DNA from: Diplonema japonicum
Lineage: Eukaryota > Euglenozoa > Diplonemea > Diplonemida > Diplonemidae
DNA length: 64,000 nucleotides
Direction of reading: 5' to 3'
Assembly (NCBI GenBank): GCA_964019335.1
Contig: OZ025722.1
Coordinates: 413,877 to 477,876, forward strand
Below are positions 39,762 to 49,382 of the stretch, piece by piece. The notes beneath the pieces were generated by a model, which was given only the letters and a program-made list of their open reading frames with translations, was not told the origin of the DNA and did not search any database. Numbering within the stretch: position 1 is the stretch's first letter; every line of letters starts with the position of its first letter. Made by a program: the position numbers and the translations under genes.

Positions 39762-41455
39762 GCGGACAGACGGCAGGCCGCAAACCAACGGCGACAGGAC
39801 GGCGGAGGCACTCGGGACGCTGAGCAGGCTGGGAGCAACGCCGTTGCCCTTTCAGCAGAAGGCGAAGATCATCAGCAGCACGATCCTACCGAGCTGCCTC
39901 TACGACTGCCCATTCTCACCGCCGAAAACGGGACAAATGGCCACGCTGGTGAAGGAGACCACGTACGCGCTCTGGGGGCAGAAGTACTGCACCAGGAACC
40001 CAGGCACAGTACTATCCGTGACACTGCCGGGACACACGAGCCACCCACAGATGACAGCCGCATACAGAGCACTTATGCTCCTATACAGAGCCTGCAAGAA
40101 GGACGACAAGCTGTGGACACGCTGCGACGCCATTGCCAAACGGTACAGCGGGAAGAAGATACCGCTGGGACCGGTGGGCATCATGATGGAAAGGTGGCTG
40201 CCTCAGATCAAGTTAAGCTGGGCACAGCTGAAGGACACCCACGCACTGGAAAAGGAGCCCTACAAGCACTACATCAGGGACCGACTCAGGCGGGCGGAAG
40301 CACAGGAAATGAGCAAACGGAGCACCATGGGGGGCATGGAAGCTGCGGCAGCAGCGGAGACCAACGCGCTGTGGAGGAAGCTGGTGGTGACGGACCCGAT
40401 TGCAGCAAGGGACGTGCGAAGGATCATCTCGGGGGCAGTGTTCTACATCAACCCACGGGGATGGCGCACGGACACGGTGGAGCACATCCCGATGGCGGAA
40501 GGAGAAGAAGACGAAGAGAAAGGACAGGACACCGAAAAGTGGCTGATTGCGGAGGCGAGGAAGCAAGAAGCTAAGCAGGCCAAACCCACGACGGCACACT
40601 GCGACATCTGCGGTCAGGAGCAACAGCTGCCCAACATGCTGGAGCACGCACTGTGGAGTGCGAAAAGGCCAAGGAAGTGCAACAGCGGGAAGAACGAAGC
40701 TGCATGGCATCCTGCCAAGGGGAGCAGGGAAGGATGTCAGGGAAAGGCTCGAAGGAACGCAGAGGTACCTGCTGGCGGTGGTGGACAGCCATACAAGCGA
40801 AGAGGCAGGAGGTGTACCACACACACCAGTGGCTGGAGATCACACAAGGTCAAGAACACCCAGTACCGTCGGACAAGGACTTCGGCAAGCTACCGGCAGG
40901 GGATGTCCTACGGGAGTACACGAAGGAGGTGCTGAGGTGGATGTGGTAACTGCGCTGGTATGCAGGCAGCAGAAACACGTCAGTGTCGACGGTGGAGCTG
41001 GCACTGGATTCGAGAACGTGACCGGGAAGACCCTTGGAGGGAAGCTGGGGGATCTCGCAGAAGTACAGCAGAAAGCGAGGAGATTGCATGGACTGATGAA
41101 GAAGATCTGGCACACATGGGAGCTAGGGAGGGTACTGAAGAAGGTGAAAGGAAGGAGGGCCTTCCCAGCTGAGCCGAGCACAAGGGTGCACACACTACGA
41201 TCCATCGGGAGGACAAAGGCGGTGATCGGATGGAACAGGAGGGCGATATTTGCATCACCGAAGACCAAGCATGACCTAGAGGCGTTGAAAGGACAATGGG
41301 CGAGAGAACGAAGAGAAAGAGCGGCCAGGCTGGGGAGAAGGCCGGCAAGACCACCAAAGGAGGAGAAACCGCTGCTGAAAGGGGATAGGTGCAGGTAGAA
41401 GATGAGAACAAGGGGGCGTCTCACAAAGACTTCCTTTAACTCATATATATTTTTT
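39762..41455 (+). mobile_element. 5'-truncated LINE, ORF2 C-terminal part and 3'UTR
   Basis: The first frame (from 39762) reads LSRLGATPLPFQQKAKIIS and SCLYDCPFSPPKTGQMATLV, the thumb region after a LINE reverse transcriptase, then a long helical part. A zinc-knuckle-like CDICGQEQQLPNMLEHALWEC follows, but the frame shifts at about 40650 (frame 1 to frame 3) and again near 40950, so the protein is broken. The 3' end (41325-41455, with GGCGTCTCACAAAGACT) is nearly repeated at 60767-60893, which sets the element's end. 5' truncation is usual for LINE insertions. Catalytic RT motifs are absent. Confidence 0.75.
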
Positions 41456-42209
41456 TTTTTTTTTCCTTTTCAATTCGTAGAGTTGGTCTTTGGGATTCCT
41501 TTTTTTTTTCTTTTTTTTTAATTTTTCCCCTCGCGACTCTCTGCTCTTTTCAAGCATTTGCTTAATAGGTTATCTTCCTAGCAAGTTGCGAAAGTACAGC
41601 AGAGACAAGTGTTTGCGAAAGAAAGAAAAAGAAAGTTGACATTTCCCTTTTGCTGATTGCTCTATTCCTCTTTTTTTTTCTATGACCCTTTTCATGTCAT
41701 GGTGTGCATCAACTAGCACCGCTTAACGATGAGTATTCCCAGTGGTTATGGGACCCACAAGGATCAGGCTAGCATTGTGTCACACGTGGATAAAAAGAAA
41801 ACTGGTCTCCTTTAAATATGTTTATTTGTTGCGCTGGCTCCGAAGAAGGCATCCCAACAACATCTTTCATAACGTGAATGGTTTCTCTCTCCTTTTTGCC
41901 TTTCTGCAAGATCACCGAATACAGTTATCTTCTTTTATTTATTTTTTTTTAAATCATTCTTCCTTTACTTCGTATTGTAGAGGTCAGAATGAAGAAGAAA
42001 AAAAAAAAAAAGAACTTCCCTCCCATTTCTTTCTTTCTTTTTGTTCTCTCTCCTTCTTCTTCATATTCATGTTCATGCCTGAATCCCCACCACTACCACC
42101 ACCAGGTTTTTATACGCCCACATAAAACAGACAAAAAAGAGTCGGTTGATTGTTGTTTGTACACAGCCGGCAAAAAGAAGAAAAAGAATAAGGAAGAAAA
42201 AGGCAAAAG
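41456..42209. other. Intergenic spacer
   Basis: T-rich runs (41450-41465, 41500-41520), purine tract near 41990-42012, no gene seen. The last 60 bases before the next ATG are A/G-rich, so no clear SL acceptor stands out. Confidence 0.55.
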
Positions 42210-43766
42210 ATGCAAACTTCAGTGCTTCTAGCGCTAATCCTGAGCCTAGCGGGAGAGGCGGTGGCAGTAGCAGCAGCAGCAGGAAGGTGCACCAACCTGC
42301 AGCTCTCCGGCGGGGGCACCTGGGTGGACAAGCCATACGGGACTGGTTGTGACTGGTACGGCGCGGAGGCGCAGCGCTGCGGGTGGTACGGCTCTCGCTA
42401 CCGGAACGAACACGTGGCAGACGAGGCGTGCTGCGTGTGCGGCGGGGGCGAGACGAGAACGGATACCCCGGTGCCGACCCCTGTTCCGACGGCGGCTCCC
42501 CCTGCTCCACCATCGACGATGTCGGCGAAGGTGTTGGCGAAGTCGAACCTGGTGGCCTTCTGGGACTTCGAGACGAAGGGGCCGACGGGGAACTTTGTGG
42601 CGCAGTCGAACGTGGACAACGAGGGGGCGGAGGGACCTGAAGGGCTGTACCCCGTGTGGCTGCGGAGAGGGGACCACGGAAGCGAGCCGGGGGCGCCAGG
42701 CTACACGGAGGCGACGTGGCCGTCTTCGCACCCCGTGACGGCGAGGAAGGCGGGGGGTCCCTTCAACAACGGGAAGGGTCTGAACGTGAAGGAGACGACC
42801 CTCTACGCGTCGGTGGAGAGGGAGAGCTTCGACAGAACGCCGCTGGACATCAGCGGGGCGGACCCGTTCTCGCTGGTGGCATGGGTGTGGCTCGGGGTGA
42901 ACAGCAACCACCACCACATCGCAGGGATCTGGGACGAGGGGACGTGGGGGAAGTACAGCGGGCAGAGGCAGTACGCCCTGTTCCGGACGGGACGCTACGG
43001 GGACAGGCTGTTCGGGCACATCAGCGCGACGGGGGCGGCGAGCTACCCGCAGGCGGGGACCAGCGGGGACCAGTACGCGAGGATCCGGGCCTTGAACGGG
43101 GCGCACCTGTCTGAGGGGGAGTGGCACCTGCTGGCGATGACGCACGACGGGGCGCAGGCGCAGAGCTCGCAGGACGGTGTGTCGACCCCGAACTCGTACA
43201 AGGAGGGGGAGGAGTGGGTGGAGGAGCGTGTCTACAAGGATGCCTTCAACCCCGTGACGAACCCGAAGGAGTTCTCCTGGGGGGTGTTCCACCCTCTGCG
43301 CTTCGTGGTGAAGTTCAACGGCTACGATGTGACGGCGGACCAGGTGAACGAGCACTACGTGCGCGTGGACCTGAAGTCCCCCGCTGCGCAGCGCACCATC
43401 ACCTACGGGGTGAAGGCCCCCAGCCTGCCCGCCATCGCCTCCCGCACCTACCGGGTGACCTACACCTTCAAGCGCGGGGGTGCCCTTGTTGCTCAAGGCA
43501 GCGGCTCCTTCGACGTCAGGAACAACGCCGGCACCGCCCACCTGAGCCCCTCGCTCGTCGTCGAGGCGGACGACCGCCTGCAGCTGGAGCTGACGCGGGA
43601 CGACGGGACTCGCGTGGGAGGTGTCGTGGAGCACAGGATGGGGCCTGGAGCCGCCTTCTCCTTCGGCCGTATTTTGGGCAAAGGCACAACTATGGTTCTA
43701 GGGGGTGTTGCCATGTATAATAGGGTGCTGTCCGAGGCAGAGCTTCAGGACCTGGCCTCTTTCTAG
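42210..43766 (+). CDS. Secreted LamG-like (concanavalin-type) lectin
   Basis: 518 residues. Signal peptide about 1-24, then the Cys module CDWYGAEAQRCGWYGSRYRN followed by EACCVCGGG, as in the tyrosinase. A Pro/Thr linker (TPVPTPVPTAAPPAPP) leads to a LamG-like jelly roll: LVAFWDFET at its start, FSLVAWVWLG, EWHLLAMTHDG and the closing VAMYNRVLSEAELQDLASF. An insertion (about 340-470) interrupts the typical order. No catalytic motif is seen; carbohydrate binding outside the cell is the likely role. The gene is GC-rich with strong codon bias. Confidence 0.85.
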   Translation: MQTSVLLALILSLAGEAVAVAAAAGRCTNLQLSGGGTWVDKPYGTGCDWYGAEAQRCGWYGSRYRNEHVADEACCVCGGGETRTDTPVPTPVPTAAPPAPPSTMSAKVLAKSNLVAFWDFETKGPTGNFVAQSNVDNEGAEGPEGLYPVWLRRGDHGSEPGAPGYTEATWPSSHPVTARKAGGPFNNGKGLNVKETTLYASVERESFDRTPLDISGADPFSLVAWVWLGVNSNHHHIAGIWDEGTWGKYSGQRQYALFRTGRYGDRLFGHISATGAASYPQAGTSGDQYARIRALNGAHLSEGEWHLLAMTHDGAQAQSSQDGVSTPNSYKEGEEWVEERVYKDAFNPVTNPKEFSWGVFHPLRFVVKFNGYDVTADQVNEHYVRVDLKSPAAQRTITYGVKAPSLPAIASRTYRVTYTFKRGGALVAQGSGSFDVRNNAGTAHLSPSLVVEADDRLQLELTRDDGTRVGGVVEHRMGPGAAFSFGRILGKGTTMVLGGVAMYNRVLSEAELQDLASF

Positions 43767-43840
43767 GTTTAAAAAAGAAAAAAAAAAAAGAAGAAAATAG
43801 CACATTGTTTGTTTATTCTCTTTCTCTCCTCTCTCTTTTC

Positions 43841-43880
<40 letters not shown>

Positions 43881-44525
43881 AGCACTGCTTCTGTGGTTTA
43901 CGGATCGTGCTTAAATTTTTTTGTCTGTGCCTGTCTTTCTTCCATCTTTTTTTTATACAGAAATGGCTGCCTTAGATACGCTACATGACACTTGTTTGTT
44001 TCTTTTTTCGCGTGATATCGTCATTGCTCGTCGTTCGTGCAAGTGACTTCATGTGACACACGTATTTTTTACAACACTACAAAAAAAAGAAAAAGAAAAA
44101 TCCTTTTTTAAAACAATTATTCCCATCTTGTTTTTTGCAGCAGGGTGTGTGACCGCTCCCTCCACGCAGGTGTTTGCTGTTTGTCGTGTTGGGTTCTGGT
44201 GTTTTATGAAGAGCTCTCTCTCACACACCCTCACCCTCACCCTCACCCTCACCCCCCGTTGATCCCTTCTCAATCCACATTTATTTGTTTGTTTTTCAAG
44301 GGCTGTCCCCCCCTTTTCTATTCACCTACTACAATTTTTGTCCCGCTAGACATAAGTCCCCTACTTTTAGGAGATTAAAAAGAAATGAAACTTGCTTCAG
44401 CACATGTTGTTGCAGGCAGCACGACTCAGTTACATTGGTCGTATTCCCCTCCCCCTCGTTGATTCCTTTCTTCTCTTAACTCACGTTTCTTGTTTTTAAG
44501 GGCTGTCCTCCCGTGGGGCTTGTTC

Positions 44526-44567
<42 letters not shown>

Positions 44568-44847
44568 CTGTGGCCCCTCTCCCTATTTCAATTTCCAAGC
44601 TTTCTTTACCTCTCCACTTTTACTTTCTACGGGACCACAGGGGACTTGGGAGGCTTCGGGGCGAAGTTTCACAAGGGTGGCCGCTGTGTCACATACTGCA
44701 TGGCACCACTAAAATCGAGACAACTTTTTTTTTCCCTTTCTTTTTTTTCTTCTTCTTCCCTTTCTTTTAGCCTGCGATTTTTGTCCCGTTTAAAAGAAAA
44801 AAGAAAGAAAAAAAAGAAACAGTTCTGATTTACTACATTCAAAGAAG
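43767..44847. other. Intergenic spacer, long homopolymers
   Basis: No gene supported. It has an A35 run (43845-43879), a T38 run (44530-44567), a (CCCTCA)n microsatellite at 44225-44250, and two copies of the AGGGCTGTCC motif (44299, 44499). Confidence 0.65.
44499..44517 (+). promoter_or_regulatory. 19-base motif shared with tyrosinase upstream region
   Basis: Identical to 37465-37483, about 330 bases before the chitinase start; the copy there is about 107 bases before the tyrosinase start. Confidence 0.35.
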
Positions 44848-46446
44848 ATGGCGACGCTAAAGATGCTTGGGTTGATGCTGCTTGCGGCAGGGGCGGCAGG
44901 GCAGTCAGTGGCAGACTGCCAACGCTGCATCAACAGGAACGAGCCTTGCTACAAATCCGGGTGGGCAGAGCCGTGCTACCCCGGCGGGGGCAGCGCGAGC
45001 GTGTGCACGTCGAACCAGGCGACGTGGTGCCCGTCGATGGGGGGCACGGTGCCGGCGCCCCCTCCGACGCCGACGCCCCCGACCCCTCCGCCCGGACCGT
45101 CGGCGCAGGCAGAGGAGGACAGCAGGATGATCGCCTATGTCGGGAACTGGCAGGCGTGCCCCACGGATGCGCAGATGAACGCCTACACGCACGTGCTCGT
45201 GTCGTTCGCGGTGACCTACACGTGGAACCCCGGGAAGAACACCTGCAACCAGCAGTGCCAGATCTCGTCGCCCGTGCCGGTGTGCGGGAACGCCCCGCAG
45301 CCGGCGCTCGTGCAGAAGTGGAGGGCGGCGGGGAAGAAGGTGATCCTGTCCTTCGGGGGTGCCGGGATGGGGGGCTCTTGGGACGGGCTGGACGACTGCT
45401 GGGAGTACTGCTACGGGAAGGAGGACTTCGTGATCCAGCAGCTGGTGGAGATCGCGAGGGACCAGAACTTCGACGGGGTGGACATTGACTACGAGTACTA
45501 CTACGAGAACGGGCAGAGGGGGTCCTCCTTCGCGAAGGGGGCGCAGGCACAGAAGTTCCTGAGGGACGTGACGGTCGGGCTGAGGCAGAGCCTCCCCTCC
45601 GGGAGCGAGGTCTCGCACGCCCCGATGGACATCGACATGAAGCAGGGGACCGGCTACTACAACGTCATCAAGGAGGTGGCGAGCTCCATGGACTTCATCA
45701 TGCCGCAGTACTACAACGGGGTGACGCGCCCCAACTCGGACGGGATCAACGGCGGGGTACACGAGTCCGCCCTGGCGCACTACAAGACTCTTGTGACAGA
45801 CTGCTTCGGGAACGACCCCACGAAGGTGGTCTTCGGCTTCTGCATCAGCGACTGCGGGGGCACCGGCTCCAACAGCAACGCGCAGCAGGCCATCAGCGTG
45901 ATGGAGGACCTGAACAAGGAGTACGCCTGCAACGGGGGGGCCTTCTTCTGGGTTGCCGCCCACGACGGGAACGGGGCCTGGTCCCAGGCAGTCTCCGCCA
46001 CCGTCACTCCTTCCAGGGGGTGCAGCCACGGGAACAACCCCCCTCCTGCCTCCACCCCGATGCCTACTCCAATGCCGACCCCTGTGCCCACCGTCGCCTC
46101 CACCCCGGTTCCCACAACTGCCCGCACCCCTGCTCCTACCCCGATGCCTACTCCGATGCCGACCCCGATGCCTACCCCTCAGCCCGATACCACTGTTCGC
46201 ACCCCTGCCCCTACTCCGATGCCGACCCCTCAGCACACCCCCGCTCCCACTCCTCAGCCCGCTGCCTCTACGCCGGTCCCCACCTCGGACGCCAGCTGTG
46301 CCCGCAGGATCGGTGCATGGGGTGGGTGTCTCTCGGACCCTAACTGCTGCGAGGCTGGGCTGTCGTGCTACCAGCAGAACCAGTGGTGGGCCAGGTGCCT
46401 GTCTGTTTGCCACTACGCACCAGAGTGCGTGAAGATCGGCAACTAG
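44848..46446 (+). CDS. Secreted GH18 chitinase with CBM1-like tail
   Basis: 532 residues. Signal peptide about 1-19, then a short Cys-rich N-terminal segment and a Pro/Thr linker. The GH18 domain starts near [11 protein letters not shown]; the chitinase strand motif [10 protein letters not shown] and the catalytic FDGVDIDYE (Asp209, Asp212, Asp214, Glu216) are intact, and [11 protein letters not shown] is the later family motif. It should hydrolyse chitin by substrate-assisted retention. A second linker of [10 protein letters not shown] repeats joins a Cys module ([20 protein letters not shown] then NQWWARC) that resembles fungal-type CBM1. The layout catalytic domain-linker-CBM is typical of secreted degradative enzymes. 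Confidence 0.93.
   Translation: MATLKMLGLMLLAAGAAGQSVADCQRCINRNEPCYKSGWAEPCYPGGGSASVCTSNQATWCPSMGGTVPAPPPTPTPPTPPPGPSAQAEEDSRMIAYVGNWQACPTDAQMNAYTHVLVSFAVTYTWNPGKNTCNQQCQISSPVPVCGNAPQPALVQKWRAAGKKVILSFGGAGMGGSWDGLDDCWEYCYGKEDFVIQQLVEIARDQNFDGVDIDYEYYYENGQRGSSFAKGAQAQKFLRDVTVGLRQSLPSGSEVSHAPMDIDMKQGTGYYNVIKEVASSMDFIMPQYYNGVTRPNSDGINGGVHESALAHYKTLVTDCFGNDPTKVVFGFCISDCGGTGSNSNAQQAISVMEDLNKEYACNGGAFFWVAAHDGNGAWSQAVSATVTPSRGCSHGNNPPPASTPMPTPMPTPVPTVASTPVPTTARTPAPTPMPTPMPTPMPTPQPDTTVRTPAPTPMPTPQHTPAPTPQPAASTPVPTSDASCARRIGAWGGCLSDPNCCEAGLSCYQQNQWWARCLSVCHYAPECVKIGN
46050..46262 (+). repeat. Pro/Thr-coding minisatellite within chitinase
   Basis: Degenerate 12-base units (CCGATGCCTACT-like) encode PMPT/PAPT repeats in the linker. 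Length variation between alleles is likely. Confidence 0.7.
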
Positions 46447-46941
46447 GCTACACTCACGATAAATAAATACACGATGTGAGAAAAAGGAGGGGCTCTCTCT
46501 TATTTAAAAAAGAAAAAAAATATATTTTTTGAATTACTATCTTTTTATTATTGAATTATTTTTGTGTCCCATTTGTGGTAAATGTTTTCTGACCAAAGCG
46601 GCTAGGAAGAGCAGGGTGTGTAAGGTGATGACACTTGTCCCTTCCCTGAACACCACTCTTTAAAAAAAAAAAGCCGAAAGAACCTTTGGACCTTTGACCT
46701 CCGGTTTCAAACCTCTTCCTCTCCTTTATTTCTTCTTTGTATCACGGGCTTCACTTTTTATAAAGGTACCTCCAAAATACTATTTTCAAAGGTCCTACAC
46801 GAAGTCCATCCACCTGATACTCTTCTTCATATGACTATTTTCTTCAAGATTGTTTTTTATTTATTTACTTAGTTTACTTTCTTTTGTCTGATAAATATTC
46901 CACACAGTTTATTTCTATTTATTTAAACACTCTTCTTGAAA
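46447..46941. other. Intergenic spacer
   Basis: AT-rich. It marks the switch from the secreted-gene array to the repeat-rich region. No gene seen. Confidence 0.55.
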
Positions 46942-47103
46942 ATGTCGCGCGTACGGCCAGTTTTCCGTTCCTGTCTGGGGGCGTACGGACCTTTCGTGAT
47001 AGGCGGGAGGGGCACGTACCACGAAGGAATCCAGAAGCTGCAGTACCGGGCAGCTTTAACGATCACAGGATGTGTAGCGTCATCAGAGACATCGCCACAC
47101 TAA
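46942..47103 (+). pseudogene. LINE reverse-transcriptase thumb fragment
   Basis: A 53-codon frame (ATG to TAA at 47101) reads FRSCLGAYGPFVIGG and KLQYRAALTITGCVASSET. That is like the post-palm part of I/ingi-type RTs, where ...AAARLITGC... is common. No flanking RT sequence remains. Confidence 0.5.
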
Positions 47104-47123
47104 ACGAGGCTGGCTTGTGGACA

Positions 47124-47216
47124 CTCGAGTCCCTCGTCGGGACGGCTGTTGCCCAGACATGCCCCCTCACCTTCGTGGGGGACGTGAAGCAGTTCGTGGT
47201 GGAGCAGGAGAACGGG
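47124..47216 (+). pseudogene. 93-bp duplicate of the secreted gene at 34457
   Basis: Matches 34490-34582 with two substitutions, covering the end of the signal peptide and the first mature residues (AQTCPLTFVGDVKQFVVEQ). It sits 20 bases after the LINE fragment and 60 before a SINE-like repeat. No start codon in frame close by and no continuation of the parent gene. Confidence 0.85.
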
Positions 47217-47276
47217 CCAGCAGGAGAACAGGACCAAAACTGCAACAACTTCATTTACCGCATGATGGAAGGGGTC

Positions 47277-47642
47277 GTTACTGGTTCGATTCCAAGTTGT
47301 TACACCTTTTCACCTTTTACGATCTTTTCTGCAGCATAATTTTCGGTATTAAACGAAGGTTCTTAAATTCCATTATTGGTTTGATAGGCTCACGAAGGGC
47401 AAGACTGTACTCTACACAGGATCTGTTTTTGAGTATATTCGTGTTGGAGATTACTTACTTCGGCACAAGACCAAAGCTGGATGATGACAGAGGCCAGGCT
47501 TGCACCGCATGAGCACAGCGATGATTGCAACCTTTTGTTTGCCTCCGCCATTTCATGGTGGAGAATGTGCAACCTGGTCACTTACAGCTTGTGTAACATT
47601 GAAGTACACTATGAAGATTCTTTGTTTCTTCATCTTTTTTTT
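47277..47642 (+). repeat. Dispersed repeat A, copy 1 (SINE-like)
   Basis: About 365 bp, homologous in inverted orientation to 58219-58584. It begins GTTACTGGTTCGATTCC, which contains a pol III B-box-like GGTTCGATTCC, and ends in a T-rich tail. No A box is obvious upstream. Possibly a tRNA-related SINE with a truncated head. Confidence 0.65.
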
Positions 47643-48130
47643 TTTTTCTCCACGGGTGTTGGTGGACCACTCAAGCCAGCTCCCCCATCCCTTCCCATGC
47701 TCGTATTTGGGATGCACAGCTGCATCGTCGATGCCATGCTGACCGGATCTGGCTTTGGATTTGGCCGTGTTAAAATTCAACACAAACACAAAACCTGAGA
47801 CTGCTCAGAACGTCGGACATTTTTGTTTTGTTTTTTGCTGTGCTTTGTTGCTTTTTGTTACCACCCAGCGCTTAATATATAAAAAAGGAATAACATTTCT
47901 CGAAAACGGGAAAATTCGGGTAAGATGCCTGTATTATTTATATTATTATTTGCACCACCCCAAAAGTACTTTGTCAAAAGAAATACATGTAAGCTTTTAT
48001 GGAGACACGAAACATGTAAAGCAGAGAGGTAGCAACTAGAGAGGAAAATTCGTGTTAAAAAGTTGTGTCTCCATGTGCCCGTCTTCGCACGTCTCAGGTG
48101 TGATTCTGCACAAATTGTGCAATTTGTTAT
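47643..48130. other. Unassigned sequence between repeats
   Basis: AT-rich, no coding frame or known motif recognised. Confidence 0.4.
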
Positions 48131-48330
48131 CGGATTTCAAGGCCTATCGAAAGATGGATTACTGATACGGATGTCCAATCCTCTGACCACACTTCGCGTA
48201 CAACTTGTTGAAATCACAAAAACTGCACCTGCAAAGCCGCACACTTCTTGTAACATCCTTGTTTACTAGTGCCCATAATTCCGTATGAAGAAAAGATCTC
48301 TGTATTATTATCATTTGGTCGATATATCAT
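48131..48330 (+). repeat. Dispersed repeat B, copy 1
   Basis: About 200 bp matching 52315-52535 in inverted orientation with several substitutions and a short insertion. From CGGATTTCAAGGCCTATCG to GGTCGATATATCAT. No coding potential. Confidence 0.65.
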
Positions 48331-49060
48331 GATTTAAACTATAACACATATATATATAAACCTTACTCTCACATATAAACCTTCTTGGCATTATTGCTTC
48401 CTTTAAACACGGTTGATTGATAGGTTGTACTCAACCATTGTATCAAAAAACTAGTTAAGACCCAGTTAGACAAAAAAAATAGAAGAATGACTTTAGTTGT
48501 TTATAAACCGCCTGGCGTACAAGCAACTGACTTTTTAGACAAAAAAACAGATAAAAACCCCAATAACGTCGGAGCAGCTACCTTGGTGGCAGGCAAACGG
48601 AGGTCCACAAACACGAAGTGGATTTGACGGTGGCCTGCCTTGTCCTGCAGTTGGGTTTGATTAGAGAGATCGTACACTTCCCGCGTCGCAGCATACGGTC
48701 ACAATGTCAAAGGTCACGGCAAAAAACGTCCCGAAGTAAACCCAACTTCCGCTTGCTGAAGCGTGGCCCTTTGCTTTATTTTGAATCGAGGTATTTAAGG
48801 GGTCGAATGCACACACACATGAAAATGTAAGCCCAACCCGAGTGTGTGTGGTGGCTGCCCACCTCCCTGGGCAACGTGCACGGATAAGAGGCAGCTTCCC
48901 TCTTGTTGTGTGGGGTGACGCGTGGGGACGCTGGACTCCTGGCCGAGCAAAGAGAGGGGGCCATTCCCCCCAAAACCTCACCCGATGTCTCCTGTTGCTG
49001 CCAGGTCTTTGTGTGTGTCCTCCATTTTCCCTGTCCCCTGCACTTCTCCAACTCATAGTG
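48331..49060. other. Upstream region of U2 gene
   Basis: Mixed composition with no protein gene supported; an open frame on the minus strand (48661-49056) shows no domain and is not called. Confidence 0.4.
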
Positions 49061-49071
49061 GGTTCGATTCC
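49061..49071 (+). promoter_or_regulatory. B-box-like element upstream of U2
   Basis: GGTTCGATTCC matches the pol III B-box consensus GGTTCGANTCC, 108 bases before the U2 start. In trypanosomes snRNA genes use A/B boxes of an upstream, divergent tRNA or tRNA-like element; here the box lies on the same strand. No complete tRNA is visible. Confidence 0.45.
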
Positions 49072-49178
49072 AGTTGGTTCTTGTTCTCATGTTGCGGATC
49101 ATGGTGCCCCCCATGGTTAATGGGCAAATAAAAGGAAAAGGTTTTTATTGTTTAGGTGTTGTCTTGTTCTGAGAGGGC

Positions 49179-49367
49179 ATACCTTCTCGGCCTTTTGGCT
49201 AAGATCAAGTGTAGTATCTGTTCTTATCAGCTTAATATCTGATACAGCACCTCGTGTGCTGCGATATTAAACTAATTTGTCGTTGGGGGTGGCAGGTAGC
49301 TCAGGGCAACCTGAGTCTGTCCACAGGTGTTGCCCTGGAGCTGCACAACATCCAGGAGTGGCACACC
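49179..49367 (+). ncRNA. U2: U2 spliceosomal snRNA
   Basis: The 5' half is nearly universal: CTTCTCGGCCTTTTGGCTAA, then AAGTGTAGTATCTGTTCTTA with the branch-site-pairing GTAGTA, then stem IIa (ATCAGCTTAATATCTGAT). An Sm-like stretch (CTAATTTGTCG) lies at about 49271-49281, and a 3' stem-loop (CCTGGAG...ATCCAGG) ends in GTGGCACACC. Length about 189 nt. The 3' end is inferred from the last stem and the T6 that follows. U2 recognises the cis-intron branch point and the SL acceptor branch in trans-splicing. Confidence 0.95.
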
Positions 49368-49376
49368 TTACTCTTC

Positions 49377-49382
49377 TTTTTT
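49377..49382 (+). terminator. T6 run after U2, likely pol III stop
   Basis: Six T residues about ten bases past the mature 3' end. Together with the upstream B box, this suggests pol III transcription. Confidence 0.45.

Noticed and set aside
42246-43634. Long minus-strand frame opposite the lectin gene, and similar ones opposite the chitinase and tyrosinase
   Set aside because: High GC3 removes stops on the opposite strand. No ATG context and no domains.
44225-44252. (CCCTCA)n suggesting an interstitial telomere
   Set aside because: The unit is not the CCCTAA telomere repeat and the array is only about four units.
49030-49110. A tRNA gene around the GGTTCGATTCC
   Set aside because: No acceptor stem, D arm or anticodon arm can be folded around it; only the B-box-like 11-mer stands out.
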